Of a stretch of DNA of 64,000 nucleotides, positions 1-12,093 are shown one piece after another. The stretch's first letter is position 1; each line of letters begins with the position of its first letter. The notes below the pieces were generated by a model. The model worked only from the letters and a program-made list of their open reading frames with translations, was not told the DNA's origin and ran no database searches. Origin of the DNA: Gyromitra esculenta (Eukaryota > Ascomycota > Pezizomycetes > Pezizales > Discinaceae). Position numbers and translations under genes: made by a program. The stretch is taken from positions 930,001 to 994,000 of the forward strand of contig JBCAML010000010.1 of assembly GCA_038503075.1 (NCBI GenBank). The letters run 5' to 3'.

Positions 1-416
1 TTGCTAGGCGAAATTTTCAGAGCGTTTCTGTCAATATTGTCGTTCACTCATGTAACAAAAAAAATAGTTATGACGGGAAGAGAATCCTTTTTTATCCACC
101 TCGTCTTAACCAAAGGTCTTGCATCTGTAGCACCCAAACAGGACATAACAAAGATTCATAAAAAGTAAGAAACAAAATACAGTACTTGAAAGGAAAAGAT
201 AGAGGAGGATGAAGAGAGGAAGAAAACGAGATATCTGCGAAGGCAGAGAAATCCGTTCCAATAGGATCAACCCCCACAGTAAAACAAAAACAAAAGGCCA
301 CCCCCCTAGATCTTACTTTTCAACCTAATCATTGCACCGCTCAGTCGTTCATACTTTCGTCATATATATATATAATTACACTCCAGCCCAGTCTAAATCT
401 TTGCTTCCGTTTACGT
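1..416. other. Intergenic, downstream of dnm1
   Basis: This is probably the 3' untranslated and terminator region of the dynamin gene on the minus strand. A short AT alternation lies near 362-374. I see no coding region or RNA gene here. Confidence 0.5.
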
Positions 417-3278
417 TCAAAGCCCAACCTCAGAAATGATCTTTGCCGCTTCACGGTATGTCTTCAACAACCTCTCGCACTTCATTCTCTCCGCCTTGAT
501 CGCGTCATCCTCGTACAAAAGATCACTAAAGAAGTCCTCCTTATACAACTCCGTAACCAGCCGGTTCTGGATGGCGTCTTTACTGTGATTGACAAGGAAA
601 TGCATTACTGCTTTCGGGACCTGGTCCTGGATCGTCTCACGGACGATGTTGAAGTAGGACGAGATCAGCCGTTGGATTAGTTCCGTCTCCATTTGTTCTC
701 GTTCTGTGAGGGCTGGCTCGTCTGACTGAGGCATAGCAGAAGGTTCCTGAACGAGAAATGAAAAGCTCAGTACTGATCCCTCCACAGAAACACCCATTGG
801 ACTACATACCAGAGATGTTTCTTCAAAATCCCTCGACATCCGCTGCACATCCTGCACATTGAACTTTTCCCTTTCGATCCTCTCCTGGCCACGTCTGATG
901 CTCTGACTGAAGCTCGGTTCTGGTATACTCTTGGGAGTCGCTCCGCTTGATGCCGGCATCCCTCCTTCCTTTCCAAAGAAATAGTTCAAGAATGAATCTG
1001 TTGCCTTGTTTTGCTGTTGGGTTGGCGAAGTGAAAACTTGTGGGCTGTTTGGTCTTCCGTTAATCGCTCCACTGACGGCTGATGATTGGAGGTGATGTCC
1101 GGGCGCTGGCGACATAGACCTGGAGTTAACACGGAAATGTCTGACGAGCTCACTCGTAGTATTATTACTTGGACTTTCATCAAACTCCTGTGAGTCAGTC
1201 CCGTTCACAGCTGGTTGGCCGCTTTCTGGGTTGAGGAGATTTGGTCTCCGTCGGTCGGCCGGGGTACGTTCCTTTCTTCTCTCCGCCGCCTGGGCCTTTC
1301 GCTCCTTCTCTTGCTTGTTTGAAATTACCGACGACATAGCCGCAGCGGCACCGAGGAAGTTAGGATGGTTGGTATTGATGTATGCCCTCTGGATTGCAAT
1401 CAAGCTTTCCACATAGGTTGATGTAGGACCTAATCGTTCCCTCAACAGGTCGCTAACAGTTTCGATCAATTTCGCCTGTAGTCTTGGATACCTCAAAAGC
1501 TCCTGGCTCCCGCACGTGTGAGCAATTTTAATTAATTCTTCGTAGACCAGCTCAACGCAACGATGTGATGGGACCTCTAGGAGCCTAATTTGAGGTTTTA
1601 CGAGCAGGTCAAAAGCAAGTTCAGGTACAAACAAGCTCGGTCTTGGTCCTGTCGAGTTCCTGATAGCTGTTCGGATGTCGAGAACTGAAAGGTTTGTTGT
1701 GGGGTCGATAAGCTCAAGAGAGTTACCAAAAACGCTGTTGAAGATGTAATATATCCTTGCACCTCCACAGAGATCCTTAGTTGAAATTTCAGAAGAAGTA
1801 CCATCAATGGACGAAATGAAGGCACTGGCAAAGCGGGTCATAAGTTGGAGGATAAGCGAGCCCTATGAAAAAGGTTAGGTCAAGCCAACTATTGAGTGAC
1901 GTCACTAAAAACACACCCGATGTTCCTTTCCACTGAAAGTCATATCCCCATAAGATGCAAGTTCCTGTTGTGTCTGGCCCATAAGAGTGTTCAGTCGAGC
2001 TTTGATATCCGGTAGTCTGTCTCGGATGTGCGACATTAAAGTCTAAAGAGAGATTAGCATGGACTTTGTTGAGAATATACTGATTCTAACATACGGAATT
2101 CAAGCTCTTGGCCAAAAATTGAGTTCCACAGCGGTGCGACATATTTCGGTAGGCCGGATGAAATTTGAAGAACTCCCGCTCAGCCTCGAGAGCATCGACC
2201 AGGGACTTGTTCCCCTGGATATCTTGCTGAGACCTATTGACCACTCCAATAAACCCGAGCTTCAATGGATAGACTCTTCCAGAGAGAATTTCTAGAGCAT
2301 TGGTGCCATGGTCCATTAAATCCAGTTTAGTCAACACACCAATGGTTCTTTTCCCTTGAGGGTCGACTTGGCGCGCAAGCTTAAGGGCTTCAGAATTCAC
2401 GAGGTCGACATTGGCGGGGGAGACTGCCAGGACAATACTATTAGGTTTGGCAATGTACTCGCAGATAAGATTTTTGGTTTGTTTCTCAATATCTGTCGGT
2501 TGATCTCCGATCGGTACCTGTGATTCTCCGCGAGATCGATCAGCCACAGGTCTGGTCCAGAAGCTTATCGTAGATACCTACTTTCGTCAACCCCGGTAAA
2601 TCCACCAACGTCAAACTCAACACATGCGGAGAATAAATTTTCAGGTTGATTGGGGCTCTGTTGATCCCTTTATTGTTCCCAGCAATCCTTGCTGTTTCCG
2701 CCTCAATTTCTCTTCTTATCTCGCCAAAGTCATAATATCGTCGCCCTGGCTGATGCAAAAACTCTCCAAATTCTGGGTGCTCGGCAACAGCTTCTGGTGT
2801 GTGAGGCTCAACGTTGGATGACCCTTCCGATGGTATATTGATGAGTTGGAGAATCAATGGGCGACGGGTAACGATGCCTGAACCACGGGGTAAAAAATCA
2901 CGGCCAACGATGTTCTCTAGGACCGAAGATTTGCCACTGGATTGGGAGCCAACTACGACCTACCGAGCCGAAAGTGATCAGCGAACGGGGATGGATAAGG
3001 AAACAGCACTTAGTAAACAAATCACTTTAGGGAGCAAATACGATTTGAGGTAGGTCAAGGCCCGAATCAGATCCAATGGTATTGAACACCTGAAGTAAAA
3101 CGGTCAAAAGATATGCACTCAAGAAAAATAACCCCGCTGGGGGGGGGGGCAAATACAAGATCCTGCAGCCTGTTGACCACTCCGAGCAAATCTTCACTAT
3201 AAAATGAATAAGTATTTAAATTGTCAGGCCCTAAGTGAAAAACGGCGCCAATAGATAAACTTACCCAAGGGAAACCAT
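417..3278 (-). CDS. dnm1: Dynamin-related GTPase Dnm1 (mitochondrial/peroxisomal fission)
   Basis: Large GTPase that assembles on mitochondria and peroxisomes and drives their division. Eight exons fit: 3265-3278, 3157-3196, 3042-3089, 2582-2959, 2095-2517, 1917-2042, 810-1862 and 417-746, giving 803 residues, the usual Dnm1 length. Visible motifs are the P-loop GSQSSGKS (about residues 38-45), DLPGLTK (about 154-160), TKLDLMD (about 223-229), a stalk, a Ser/Pro-rich variable insert with the segment FLNYFFGKE, and a C-terminal GTPase effector domain (about 700-803). The insert and the absence of a PH domain favour Dnm1 over Vps1. The start at 3278 gives MVSLGEDLL, matching the family N-terminus. 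The 63-nt intron at 747-809 is in frame and free of stops, so its retention would add 21 residues. The gene is divergent from the PEBP gene. Confidence 0.93.
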
Positions 3279-4173
3279 AGTTGCAAGATAAAGTTTTAGA
3301 TGGGGGATAATTCGATGGCTAAAGCAACAACAGGAAAGAGGGACAGAGAGATGGATGGAATAGAGAACGGGGGGAGAGGAGGGAGGACGAGAGAAGGAGA
3401 TAACCTCGTCCTATGGCAATTGAAAGCGGGGGGGAGGTGCGGGGAGGTAGAGGTATGATGACTTGGCCGCAGTGTTTGTGTGAAGCCAAATTGATTTGCT
3501 GGCGAATGAAGATTCCACCTGCCTGCCTCTCAGCCGGTGAAACTTGGCGGGGAGGTTGAAACAACGTTAGCGTACCGCTTACAACTCATCACAGCAGCAT
3601 TCCAAATCACGCAGACGTCCAATTAAGCTCCCCTTAACACAAATGGGATCGTCCGAATGGCGGCGAATGAGGCTCTGCACTTCCAGAGAGGGGTCTCGGG
3701 ACCGGCACCACTGCGCGGTAATGCAAGCACATTCCCGGGTGTCTCAGGCAAAAACTGTCCCTCTTCATCCTAAGCCAGGGACGGTGTCTCGTCCGCCATG
3801 TGAATCGCAGCAAATGCCGTGGAGCGGCCTGTAGGAAAAAACTGTGGAATACTCAACTTTATTTCACTTGTTCTCTCGTTATGCTTCGGAAAGCTGCTGC
3901 TTTGTTGTAGTTTGGTGTATATGGTAATTTTAAACTTCTCTCACATAGCTGGAAACTCTGCCGCTGCCCGGCAGCCCTACTATACCCCGGACTATCGTTT
4001 TTCCTGCCGATCCTGCTTAGCTAAGTAACTGGATTCGCACAACGTCATTTCTCGCACATCATGCTCATGCAACTTGCTTGCTACTCACAAATCCCGCAAC
4101 CCCAAACACCTTGTACCCACTAACTCCATTGCTATATAAACCGAGACTTCTATCCCCCAGAAGTCTCTCCACG
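3279..4173. promoter_or_regulatory. Divergent promoter region dnm1 / PEBP-like
   Basis: A shared upstream region of about 0.9 kb. It contains a purine-rich tract at about 3325-3440, which is pyrimidine-rich on the dnm1 sense strand as is common in fungal 5' leaders. A TATA-like CTATATAAA lies at 4131-4139, about 35 bases before the proposed start of the rightward gene. No convincing gene was seen. Confidence 0.45.
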
Positions 4174-5136
4174 ATGGCCTCAGTTTTCTGTAAATCTATA
4201 TTCACTCTTACCTCCTCTTCTCGCACCATTACTCGCACCACTGCCTTTAAATCTGTGTGTCTCGCTAGACCCGTATCAAAACCATTAATCCAGAAAATGC
4301 CTCTTGTTCGTTCTTCCTATCTCCTTCCACCAATCTAGATCAACTTACTCTTGTATAATCTAGGTTACTATCAACCAATCGCTCCGCGAATCGTAAGTTT
4401 TTATTTCTATTGTAGCTAGATTTTGGATATCAAACAACAATGTAATTAAAACTACCTACAGCCTCAAGAAGCATGAAATCATCCCTGATGGTAGTACCAT
4501 TTCTTCTCAGCCACATTTTCACTTTGCTGATGGTTTATAGTCGTGGATGACTTTACACCCAGCACCATGCTCTCCATAGCGTATCCCTCAAACAAAGAAG
4601 TATCACTAGGCAACACCCTAAAGCCTGAAGACACCCAGGACAAGCCCCTTTTCCAAATCACACCCGAGGGAGAAGATGATACCAAGTCCTACACTATTGT
4701 TCTAACGGACCCCGACGCCCCATCTCGAGATGATCCTAAATGGTCTGAATTCTGCCATTGGATCATCACTGAGATCAAGCTTCCGACCTTGGAAGCCATA
4801 ACGGCATCCGCTTCTGCTGAGTCTATGTCAGTTGATTTTTCAAAGGCTCATGAGGTCGTTGAATACATGGGTCCTGCTCCACCGGAGAAGGCGGGGAAGC
4901 ATCGATATGTTTTCTTGCTATACAGAAATCCTAGCCCCGGGAGGAAGCTAGAGGGACCAAGCGATAGGAAAAGATGGGGGAATGATCAGTCGAGAAAAGG
5001 GGTGAGACAGTGGGCAGATAAATACGGCTTAGAACTTGTTGGTATGTACTTATTATTCTGGGATCACCACTGAAATGGTTATTAACGTGAGTATGTAGGA
5101 GCCAATTTTTTCTTTGCTCAAAACTCGAAGCAATAG
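4174..5136 (+). CDS. Phosphatidylethanolamine-binding protein (PEBP / Tfs1-like)
   Basis: Member of the PEBP family; the yeast relative Tfs1 inhibits carboxypeptidase Y and affects Ras signalling. Proposed exons are 4174-4272, 4364-4392, 4462-4490, 4541-5041 and 5099-5136, giving 231 residues. The family core is clear: LKKHEIIPD, FTPSTMLSI, TDPDAPSRDDPKWSEFCHW (ligand-pocket region), EYMGPAPPEKAGKHRYVFLLY, and a C-terminus ELVGANFFFAQNSKQ that appears only after removing the last intron. The first exon codes for about 33 Ser/Thr/Arg-rich residues with almost no acidic ones, like a mitochondrial presequence. Its donor is uncertain: GTATCA at 4273 or GTTCGT at 4306 both keep frame. A later start is also possible. 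The core assignment is firm; the N-terminus is not. Confidence 0.88.
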
Positions 5137-6227
5137 ATAAACCAGCTTTAATTTGTATTTAGTAATCATATTAACCAAATCAGTTCAAAGACCGTGAAAC
5201 CCTCTCCCAAAATATTGCTACATCGTTAAGTACCGTAAAGTACGCGTCTACTGTGGCCCTACCCGCGTTCTTTCTCATTACACATTTAAATCTATTAGCT
5301 TCTTCGAGACTCTTATCCATCTTTTTTCACAGAGAACTTAGCGTAAGAAAAGCGAGCTAGGTGGGCCATAAAACTTACCTCTCCAAGTGGTTGGAGAACG
5401 GAAGAGCGTAATCCCTATCGCCCAATTGATCAGCCTTCATGGGAAAGGAGGCGCGGGATCACCCATAGCTTTGCATATCCAGCTATAGGAATCATCTATG
5501 TGGAAAGGAGCTACTCCAAAGATATGAATCTAAAGAGGATTTCAATACGCAAATAGATTATCAAGGCTAGATTGAGCTTAATTTCAAGTGAAATAAGGTG
5601 CAAACCGCTTTCCCGCGGAAAAACTAACTACCCATATATGAGGAGGATAAGACCTGAAAAATACCGAGGAACCAGCGATATCGCCATACCGGAAGGCAGG
5701 AAGATCAGCCCGTATCCGAGGAAGAGGAGGAAAGAGGTCGTTAATTTCCGCAGCCAAGGGGGTATCCCTGATTATTCTAAATAACGAGAAAAGATTCTTT
5801 ACAATATTACCTGTACTTAATTAAATTACAGTAAACCTATGAGCGCCAAAGCTTGTTATGATTCCCTTAAATAAAGTTGTACATTTGACTATGGTAGACG
5901 ACATTCTGGATAGAAAATACGGGCCGGGTGATCGATTGTGATGTATTTCCCAACTCAATTGTACAATCATACCTTTAGCTAGTAGATAGCTCGTTGGAAT
6001 TTACGTTACCAATGCCACGTCTGCATGGTAACAATCAAGTCAAGAGTTTCAAATCTAGCAATCGCGAAACTTCTCCATAAAAGATTGATTGATAACTAAA
6101 AAAACACCCATCACCCATCACAACCCATCACCCATTGCCATTGCCATTATCATCGCATATCCCCTATATCCTCCTTGCACTCATGTCATTCGTGGATTCC
6201 GCTTAATCCTACTACTCGGAACGCTCT
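5137..6227. other. Intergenic region with no recognised gene
   Basis: No supported coding region. Short ORFs, such as that at 5572-5784, lack family resemblance. A degenerate run of CATCACCC / CCATTG units lies at about 6107-6150, upstream on the plus strand and downstream of the small minus-strand gene. Confidence 0.4.
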
Positions 6228-6509
6228 TTAAAACTGCATCCTCAAATGGCTTCCCTCTCCACCGAAACTCCCCTCCTTCACACTCTTCGGCACTTCACTC
6301 GACTTCTTCTTCTTCTCTTGCTTGGCTACGTCTTCCGTGCCTTCCACTGGCTCATCGGAGGGAGATCTCAATTTTTTGAATGCAGACTTGATCTTGGAGG
6401 CCGTAGAGGAAGAGGACTTCTTAGAGTCGGCTCCTGATATGAGGGGGCGCTGAACTGTCGAAGTTGTAGTGGTTGAATCGAAGGAGGTACGAGGGTGTGT
6501 GTTAGACAT
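6228..6509 (-). CDS. Small Ser/Lys-rich hypothetical protein (93 aa)
   Basis: A single open frame of 93 residues starting MSNTHPRTSFD. It is rich in Ser, Thr, Lys and Glu, with a basic patch SKIKSAFKKLRSP (about residues 37-49) followed by an acidic-basic tail. No transmembrane segment, signal peptide or known domain is visible, so it looks intrinsically disordered. I do not recognise a family. Composition and an intact frame favour a real gene, but the length is short enough for chance. A pyrimidine-rich stretch covers the opposite strand within the ORF. Confidence 0.4.
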   Translation of the reverse strand: MSNTHPRTSFDSTTTTSTVQRPLISGADSKKSSSSTASKIKSAFKKLRSPSDEPVEGTEDVAKQEKKKKSSEVPKSVKEGSFGGEGSHLRMQF

Positions 6510-8764
6510 TTGAGATTTGCTGTTTATAGATATCTAGTATCGGTTGGAGGTATGATAGAGTATGGGGTTTAGGGGGAATTGGGTGAAACTATGTAGATAT
6601 TGATTTATGGGGGTTTTTGTAAGATATTTATTTGGAATAGTTTTAAACTGAAATTTCAATATCAAGAGTTGCGAGGATATTTTTCTTTCTTAAAGTATGA
6701 GGTTTCGATAACGATGCTGACGATGAATTCCAAAAGATAAACTCTTATGACCATTTATATCCCTTAATCCCAATGCCAACAGTAAAGCCAAACCCCCACT
6801 TCATTACCAATACTCAATCCCCAACGTCTCCATCAAAAAGTACCTCCCCACCTGTAAGAATTGCGTATTGCTACAGCCATCTCTAAACCATCACCAACAT
6901 CTGGATACGCGTACCCAGCGTACGTAAGTTACGTACATATACTCCCATAGCGCAGTAACTGCTCCCTAAAACTAAATTAAGAATTAAACATCCCCCCCGC
7001 TCGCACGAGAACCTTCCACCCCGCTCCATATTCCGTATCCCATCAACGAGATATGTATTTCATTACTATATACATTCCCCCCCCTCCAACAGCCAAGCCT
7101 GGATACATGTGCTAGAATCGGAAACCGTAATAATCACTAGGAACCAAAACTCCGAGGGCCGCGTAAGACCTAATTGATCAGTCGAGCTTATATATATTAC
7201 CTCCTTGGCCAAAAAGAGTCATATGAGAACATGGAAGCTGGGAAAACAAGGGTAACTAACTGCACCACGTCAAGTAAACGTGGCCATGGGGCCCAGATTC
7301 AAGTGCTTTCAGACGTATATACAGGCGCGGGAGGAATTAAGCTACCATCAAACATGCGAGCGAGATCTTGTGCAGGACCGCGTCATACGAGATAGGTAGA
7401 AGCTTATCTACGAAATAAAATAAAATAAAGTTAATTTATTTAATTGGGGGTGGGGTTTTTTGATGTCTTCAATCTGGGTGTGTAGTGACTCAAGATGTGT
7501 TGGCTAGATAGAACAACACGCACGGTGCTGTGGGCGGCCCCCCCCTCTCCGTATGTCGCGTAAAGATGCCTTATTCCGGGTTGCGTTGGCTTCCCAGATG
7601 CAGTAATCCATAGTACAAACTGTAACCCACAAACCTTCTTCACAGAGCTGTCGAGTCTCGATCTCAGGTTGTATATGATCACTGTCTTGCTGTTAGTTGA
7701 CATTAGTCTCACGTGACTGGCATGGCCGAAGGTTCTTGTGAGATTAGCCACAACACGACCTGAAGCATATATATATGTATATATTCCTTGCAGTCTCCCT
7801 TTGGAGGATGAAGACCTGAGTATAAGAACACACCCACGGGTAGCGAGTCTTTCATCAATAACTACATAAAGAGTACCTTCCTACATACTGTATCTCCCTA
7901 CCTCCCTACCTCTCTACCTCAACCATAACTACAGCCATCCCCCTTCAAACTTCGGACCACAAACCAAGATACAGCACCAATTCCACTCAGTATCCAAACC
8001 CCCAGAGAAAGGTACAAATACCTGTACACAACAAAAGATATGGCGTAACCTCAGGTCCAGTCTCAGTAACGCACCGAGCCCCCCTCCCCGTCTCGGCAGG
8101 AAACTTTAACTTCTTTTGGATTTCGAAGGAGGCTTAAAAAAAAAAAAGGAAAAAAAAAGAGTAGATATCGACGTCATCGGTCTGGCTCGAGCTCACGATG
8201 TAGAAATATATTCAACTCGAGCAGATGTACCCTACATGGGTAGAACGCAAAAATTGCAGATGTGTACGTATAAACAGTGGGTATTAGGGTACCCTCTGAA
8301 CAATAATAATAATAACTACATTCCCAAAAATACCAGCTCTATATATTCCATAACTCCAATGATCCAGTAAAACATCACACTTCCACTGCGGCGATCGGTG
8401 GGATAGACTCTCTGGCCATTGTATTGGATGACCAATCCTAGAATACAGAAAACGCAGCGTACAGTTAAGAAATACACCTTTTCGTTTTCCCTCGGCCCTC
8501 GGCCTTCCGCTTTTTGTGTTTATCGTCCATAGAAATGCTAGGCAAAGCTACATATAAGCATATCCAGCGTTAAGAAGCGAGAGAAAGGTCCATAATGTAT
8601 CACGGAAGAAAGGAAAAATAAAAACAAAGGTAAAAGAACAGTAAAAGAAAAAGAAAAAGAAATGAATAAAGATGAGTAATAAAAAAAATGCAAAAATATC
8701 AAACCCCTAAAACATTACCATCCTCCCCCCTCCCCCCTCCCACATACCCTCCCCCCTCATCACC
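6510..8764. other. 2.2-kb intergenic region, nothing recognised
   Basis: This stretch lies between the starts of the small minus-strand protein and the 3' end of the Cys-rich gene. It contains A/T homopolymers (8138-8158), CTACCTCC-type repeats near 7895-7920, and a C/T-rich tract at about 8715-8815 that runs into the Cys-rich gene. ORFs at 7440-7751 and 8116-8370 have no recognisable domains and are probably chance. Confidence 0.4.
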
Positions 8765-9361
8765 CTACTCCCCTCCAACCCTACTCCTCTCCTTCCAAGC
8801 ACCCATACACCTCCTACAAAAACTATGCACCTCCTTCTCCATCGCACACCTCGAACACACCGTTTCCTCACAGCCATCACACTTGCGCGTACACACATAG
8901 CACGTAAGTTCCTCGCAAACCGCACACGCAATGACCGTGCCAAAGCTCGGCATTACCAGGCTCTGAACACGGGAACAAACATGGCATCGTTCCGGTTGTC
9001 TTGTGGTTGAATCGAACGATGACGATGGGGTTAGCATCTGGTAGTCTTCCTGTGACGCATTTGTTGTGCGTATGCGTTTGAGCTTTGGCGAGGAGCGGCG
9101 TTGGGGGGGAGGGGTTCGGCTGGTCTTGAGTTGTTTTTTGGGGGGGGGAGTTGTGGATGTGGGTGTGAATGTGGAAGTGGTGGTGGGGGCAGTGGTGGTG
9201 GTGGTGGTGAATTTGGTGGGGAGGAGATGGAGTGGACGGTGTTCGGGGATGTAGCCCCACGGCTTTAGAGACGGCGTTGGCGCATCAAAGTGGTCGTCTC
9301 GCCGGCGTTTCCGCTGGGTGGACGGGGCGGCGAGGAAGGAGGACTCGGGGGATTGGACCAT
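8765..9361 (-). CDS. Cys-rich putative zinc-binding protein
   Basis: A 198-residue protein if translation starts at 9361 (MVQSPESSF). The frame is open upstream to 9652, but the upstream codons look like a leader rather than protein. The N-terminal two thirds are low complexity: a basic stretch KRRRD, then Thr/Pro-rich and Lys/Arg-rich segments suited to disorder and nuclear import. The C-terminus (residues 126-185) has twelve cysteines in paired CxxC spacing: CHVC, CAVC, CYVC, CDGC, CSRC and CRRC. This could bind three or more zinc ions in a RING- or B-box-like cross-brace. I cannot assign a family. It is divergent from ALG6. Confidence 0.65.
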   Translation of the reverse strand: MVQSPESSFLAAPSTQRKRRRDDHFDAPTPSLKPWGYIPEHRPLHLLPTKFTTTTTTAPTTTSTFTPTSTTPPPKKQLKTSRTPPPQRRSSPKLKRIRTTNASQEDYQMLTPSSSFDSTTRQPERCHVCSRVQSLVMPSFGTVIACAVCEELTCYVCTRKCDGCEETVCSRCAMEKEVHSFCRRCMGAWKERSRVGGE

Positions 9362-10320
9362 GGTTTGTGTGGGTTTGTGTGGTGGCGGAGAGCCGTCGGA
9401 TGCAGTGTAGTGCAGTGTAGTGCAGGGCAGGGCAGTGTCGAGGGGTACAGCCAGTCTCTGGACGGTGGCCGAGAGTGATGAGAGCTTCGCGTGGAATGGA
9501 ATGGAGGTGGAGCGAGGTAGGAGAAGTGCGGTGGAGTGAGTAAAGTAGAGCAGAGCAGAGCAGAGGATGTCAAGGGAGGGTCCGAGCGAGCAACTCTCGG
9601 CTCCGCCTGGGCTATTTACCCTTTCCCAGCTGCTTTTCTCACCATAGAGCACAGCTTACCTAAGGGTGGTATGTAGGGGGCGGACATGTAGGGGAAGGGC
9701 ACATCGCTGGTGCTTGGCCAACTCTTCCTGGCCACGATGCATCGCGATGGAGGAGGAGGATGTAACTCTGTGTAGGAGCGTGCGCATGTAACCCTGTGGA
9801 GCGGCGCCGAGATTCCCATCGCCATTCTGTGATTCAGGCTTGGAGTCAAGCCGTAAGCCTGATCATCAGCATTGGGCCAGTGTTTGCGGAGAGCTTTGTG
9901 TTGGAGGCAGAGGCAGAGGCAGAGGCAGAGGCAGAGGCATTGAGCTTGTTCGGGCTGTTTCTGTGCGGATTGGTGGGCTTCGATGGCCGAGACATCCGCG
10001 GAGGAGCTGCATGGCCTGTCACTCGTGCTGGGATCCTCACTGCGAAATACGGGGGGATTCACTGCTGAGCTGCTTGCGATCACGTACCTCCCAGCAGCTA
10101 TTCACACACCCCACGGTGGAGAGGCCATCGCCTGCATCTCCACCGCGTCAAGCATCGCCTCACCAGCAATCACTCGCTGCGATGCGGCTCAACACCGCTA
10201 GCCCCATCCAGCGGTCTTGGCACACAGCTCCCAACCGCCGCGAGGACAACTTCGCGGTCCCCCAGAGAACTCTTCTGCATAATACGCATCCCCCCGTTCT
10301 CCTCCTCCCGACAGCCCGCC
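9362..10320. promoter_or_regulatory. Divergent promoter region, Cys-rich gene / ALG6
   Basis: About 0.96 kb between two divergent start codons. It holds short-period repeats: GCAGTGTA/GCAGG units at about 9408-9440, GCAGA units at about 9549-9564 and a (GAGGCA)6 array at 9904-9939. Several ORFs through it are repeat artefacts. Confidence 0.45.
9904..9939 (+). repeat. (GAGGCA)6 hexanucleotide microsatellite
   Basis: Six perfect tandem copies of a six-base unit, upstream of ALG6. The period is a multiple of three, so it creates long apparent ORFs on both strands (Glu-Ala and Cys-Leu repeats) that are not genes. Confidence 0.95.
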
Positions 10321-12093
10321 ATGGCGCCCCCAGCTCCAATGCAATCGCCGCACAAGTCCCCGCGCAGGAAGAAGAAGTCAACGCGCTCCGTCTCGTTCTC
10401 GCTTCCGGCGCTCCCCTTTCCACTCGCGTCGTTCCTGCACCCGCTGCGGTCTGCGTCGTCGCAATGGCTCGTCTTGCCTGTGCTGTTAATGGTGGCGCTG
10501 CTGTTTCGATGGGCTGTTGGTCTCGGGCCTTATTCAGGTGCATTTCCCTCCTCATATCATCCATCTGGGACAGAACAGCGCTGACGAAACCCAGGGATGG
10601 CCGCACCACCAATGCACGGCGACTTTGAAGCACAGCGACACTGGATGGAGATCACTACGCACCTGCCTGTGAAAGACTGGTACTGGCATGATCTGGAATG
10701 GTGGGGTTTGGACTACCCCCCACTCACCGCATACCATAGCTGGGCTTTAGGAATACTGTATCCCCTCCCCACCCCTCCCCCCCCTCTTCTGCTGCTGTGC
10801 ATTACTAACATATCAGTGGCTCTGCAATCAATCCGTCCTGGTTCGACCTCTACACGTCCCGCGGCAGCGACGACGCCGCCCTCAAAACATACATGCGTGC
10901 CTCCGCCCTCGCCTCCGAGTTCCTAACCTACATCCCCGCCGCCGTGATCTTCGTCCGTCTCTACGGTCGGGACTCGTCAATGTCCAAATACGATAAAGCC
11001 GTCGCGCTCGCAGCGATTCTGCTCCAGCCGGGATTAATGCTGATCGATCATGGGCACTTCCAATACAATTCCGTGATGCTGGGGTTTACGCTACTGGCGC
11101 TGGACTGTTTTTTGACAGACCATATATACTGGGGGAGCTTTTTCTTCGTGTGTAGTCTGGGGTTTAAGCAGATGGCGTTGTACTATGCGCCTGCTATATT
11201 TGCGTACCTCCTCGGGCTGTGTGTGTGGCCGCGGCCGAATGTACTGCGGTTATTGATGCTGGGTGGGACAGTGATGGTGAGTTTTGGGGTTGTGTTTGCG
11301 CCGTTGGTGGTACTGGGGGGACGGGAGCAGATTGGACAGTGTTTGTTTAGGGTGTTCCCGTTCGCGCGGGGATTGTGGGAAGATAAAGTTGCGAATTTCT
11401 GGTGTGCTGCGAATGTAGCTGTCAAGTTCCGAGAACGGTTCGACGCTGGATTGTTGCAGAAAGTTAGGTAGGTTCACCCTCACACCTCCCCTCGGGCTCT
11501 TCACAATGTATCACTCATATGCTAACGAACCAAGTCTACTCGCAACCCTTATTTCGATTCTTCCACCGTGTATTATCCTATTCCTCAACCCTTCCAAGCG
11601 CCTCCTGCCACTCGCGCTGTCGGCTACCGCATGGGGTTTCTTCCTCTTCTCCTTCCAAGTCCACGAGAAATCTGTCCTTCTCCCGCTCATGCCCATCACA
11701 CTGTACCTTGCCGGCTCTCTCGATAAAGACGTTGTCAGCTGGATCTCCTGGATGAACAATCTCGCCATGTTCTCCATGTGGCCGCTGCTAAAGCGCGATG
11801 GACTCGTGCTGCAATACAGCGTCATGAGCCTGCTGTACGCGTGGCTGATGGGCACATTCGAGCATTTGCCGAGAGGGTGGGTGGGGAAGATTATACATGT
11901 GGGTAGCTATGTTGCGGTGCTGGGACTACATTTGGGCGAGTATGTTGTGGGCAGGGTGGACGGACTGCCGGATTTGTGGGTTGTTGCTGGGGTGGAGGTT
12001 TGTTTTGGGGGGTTTGTGGTCGCGTGGGGGTGGGTGCTGGGGGAGCTGTGGAGGGAGAGCAGGAGGGAGGGGTGGAAGTGGAAGAAGGAGTAG
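10321..12093 (+). CDS. ALG6: Alpha-1,3-glucosyltransferase ALG6 (ER N-glycan precursor)
   Basis: Adds the first glucose from dolichyl-phosphate-glucose to Man9GlcNAc2-PP-dolichol in the ER lumen. Exons 10321-10537, 10595-10757, 10817-11467 and 11535-12093 give 529 residues. A basic cytosolic N-terminus (KSPRRKKKS) precedes the first membrane segment. The luminal loop carries [13 protein letters not shown], then [14 protein letters not shown], and later [15 protein letters not shown], all ALG6/ALG8 signatures. [13 protein letters not shown] favours ALG6 over ALG8. Many hydrophobic segments follow, and the C-terminus ends in a basic WKWKKE. The third intron has a GCTAACG branch-like site at 11521. 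The start ATG at 10321 has good context (CCGCCATGG). It is tail-to-tail with COX17. Confidence 0.93.

Noticed and set aside
3141..3150. A run of ten G in the dnm1 region
   Set aside because: Lies within the second intron of dnm1, which has normal borders; most likely a neutral homopolymer.
9616..10083. A 155-codon minus-strand frame with Cys-Leu repeats (and plus-strand frames with Glu-Ala and Arg-Gly repeats)
   Set aside because: Created by the (GAGGCA)6 array, whose period keeps all frames open; no homology and it overlaps a divergent promoter.
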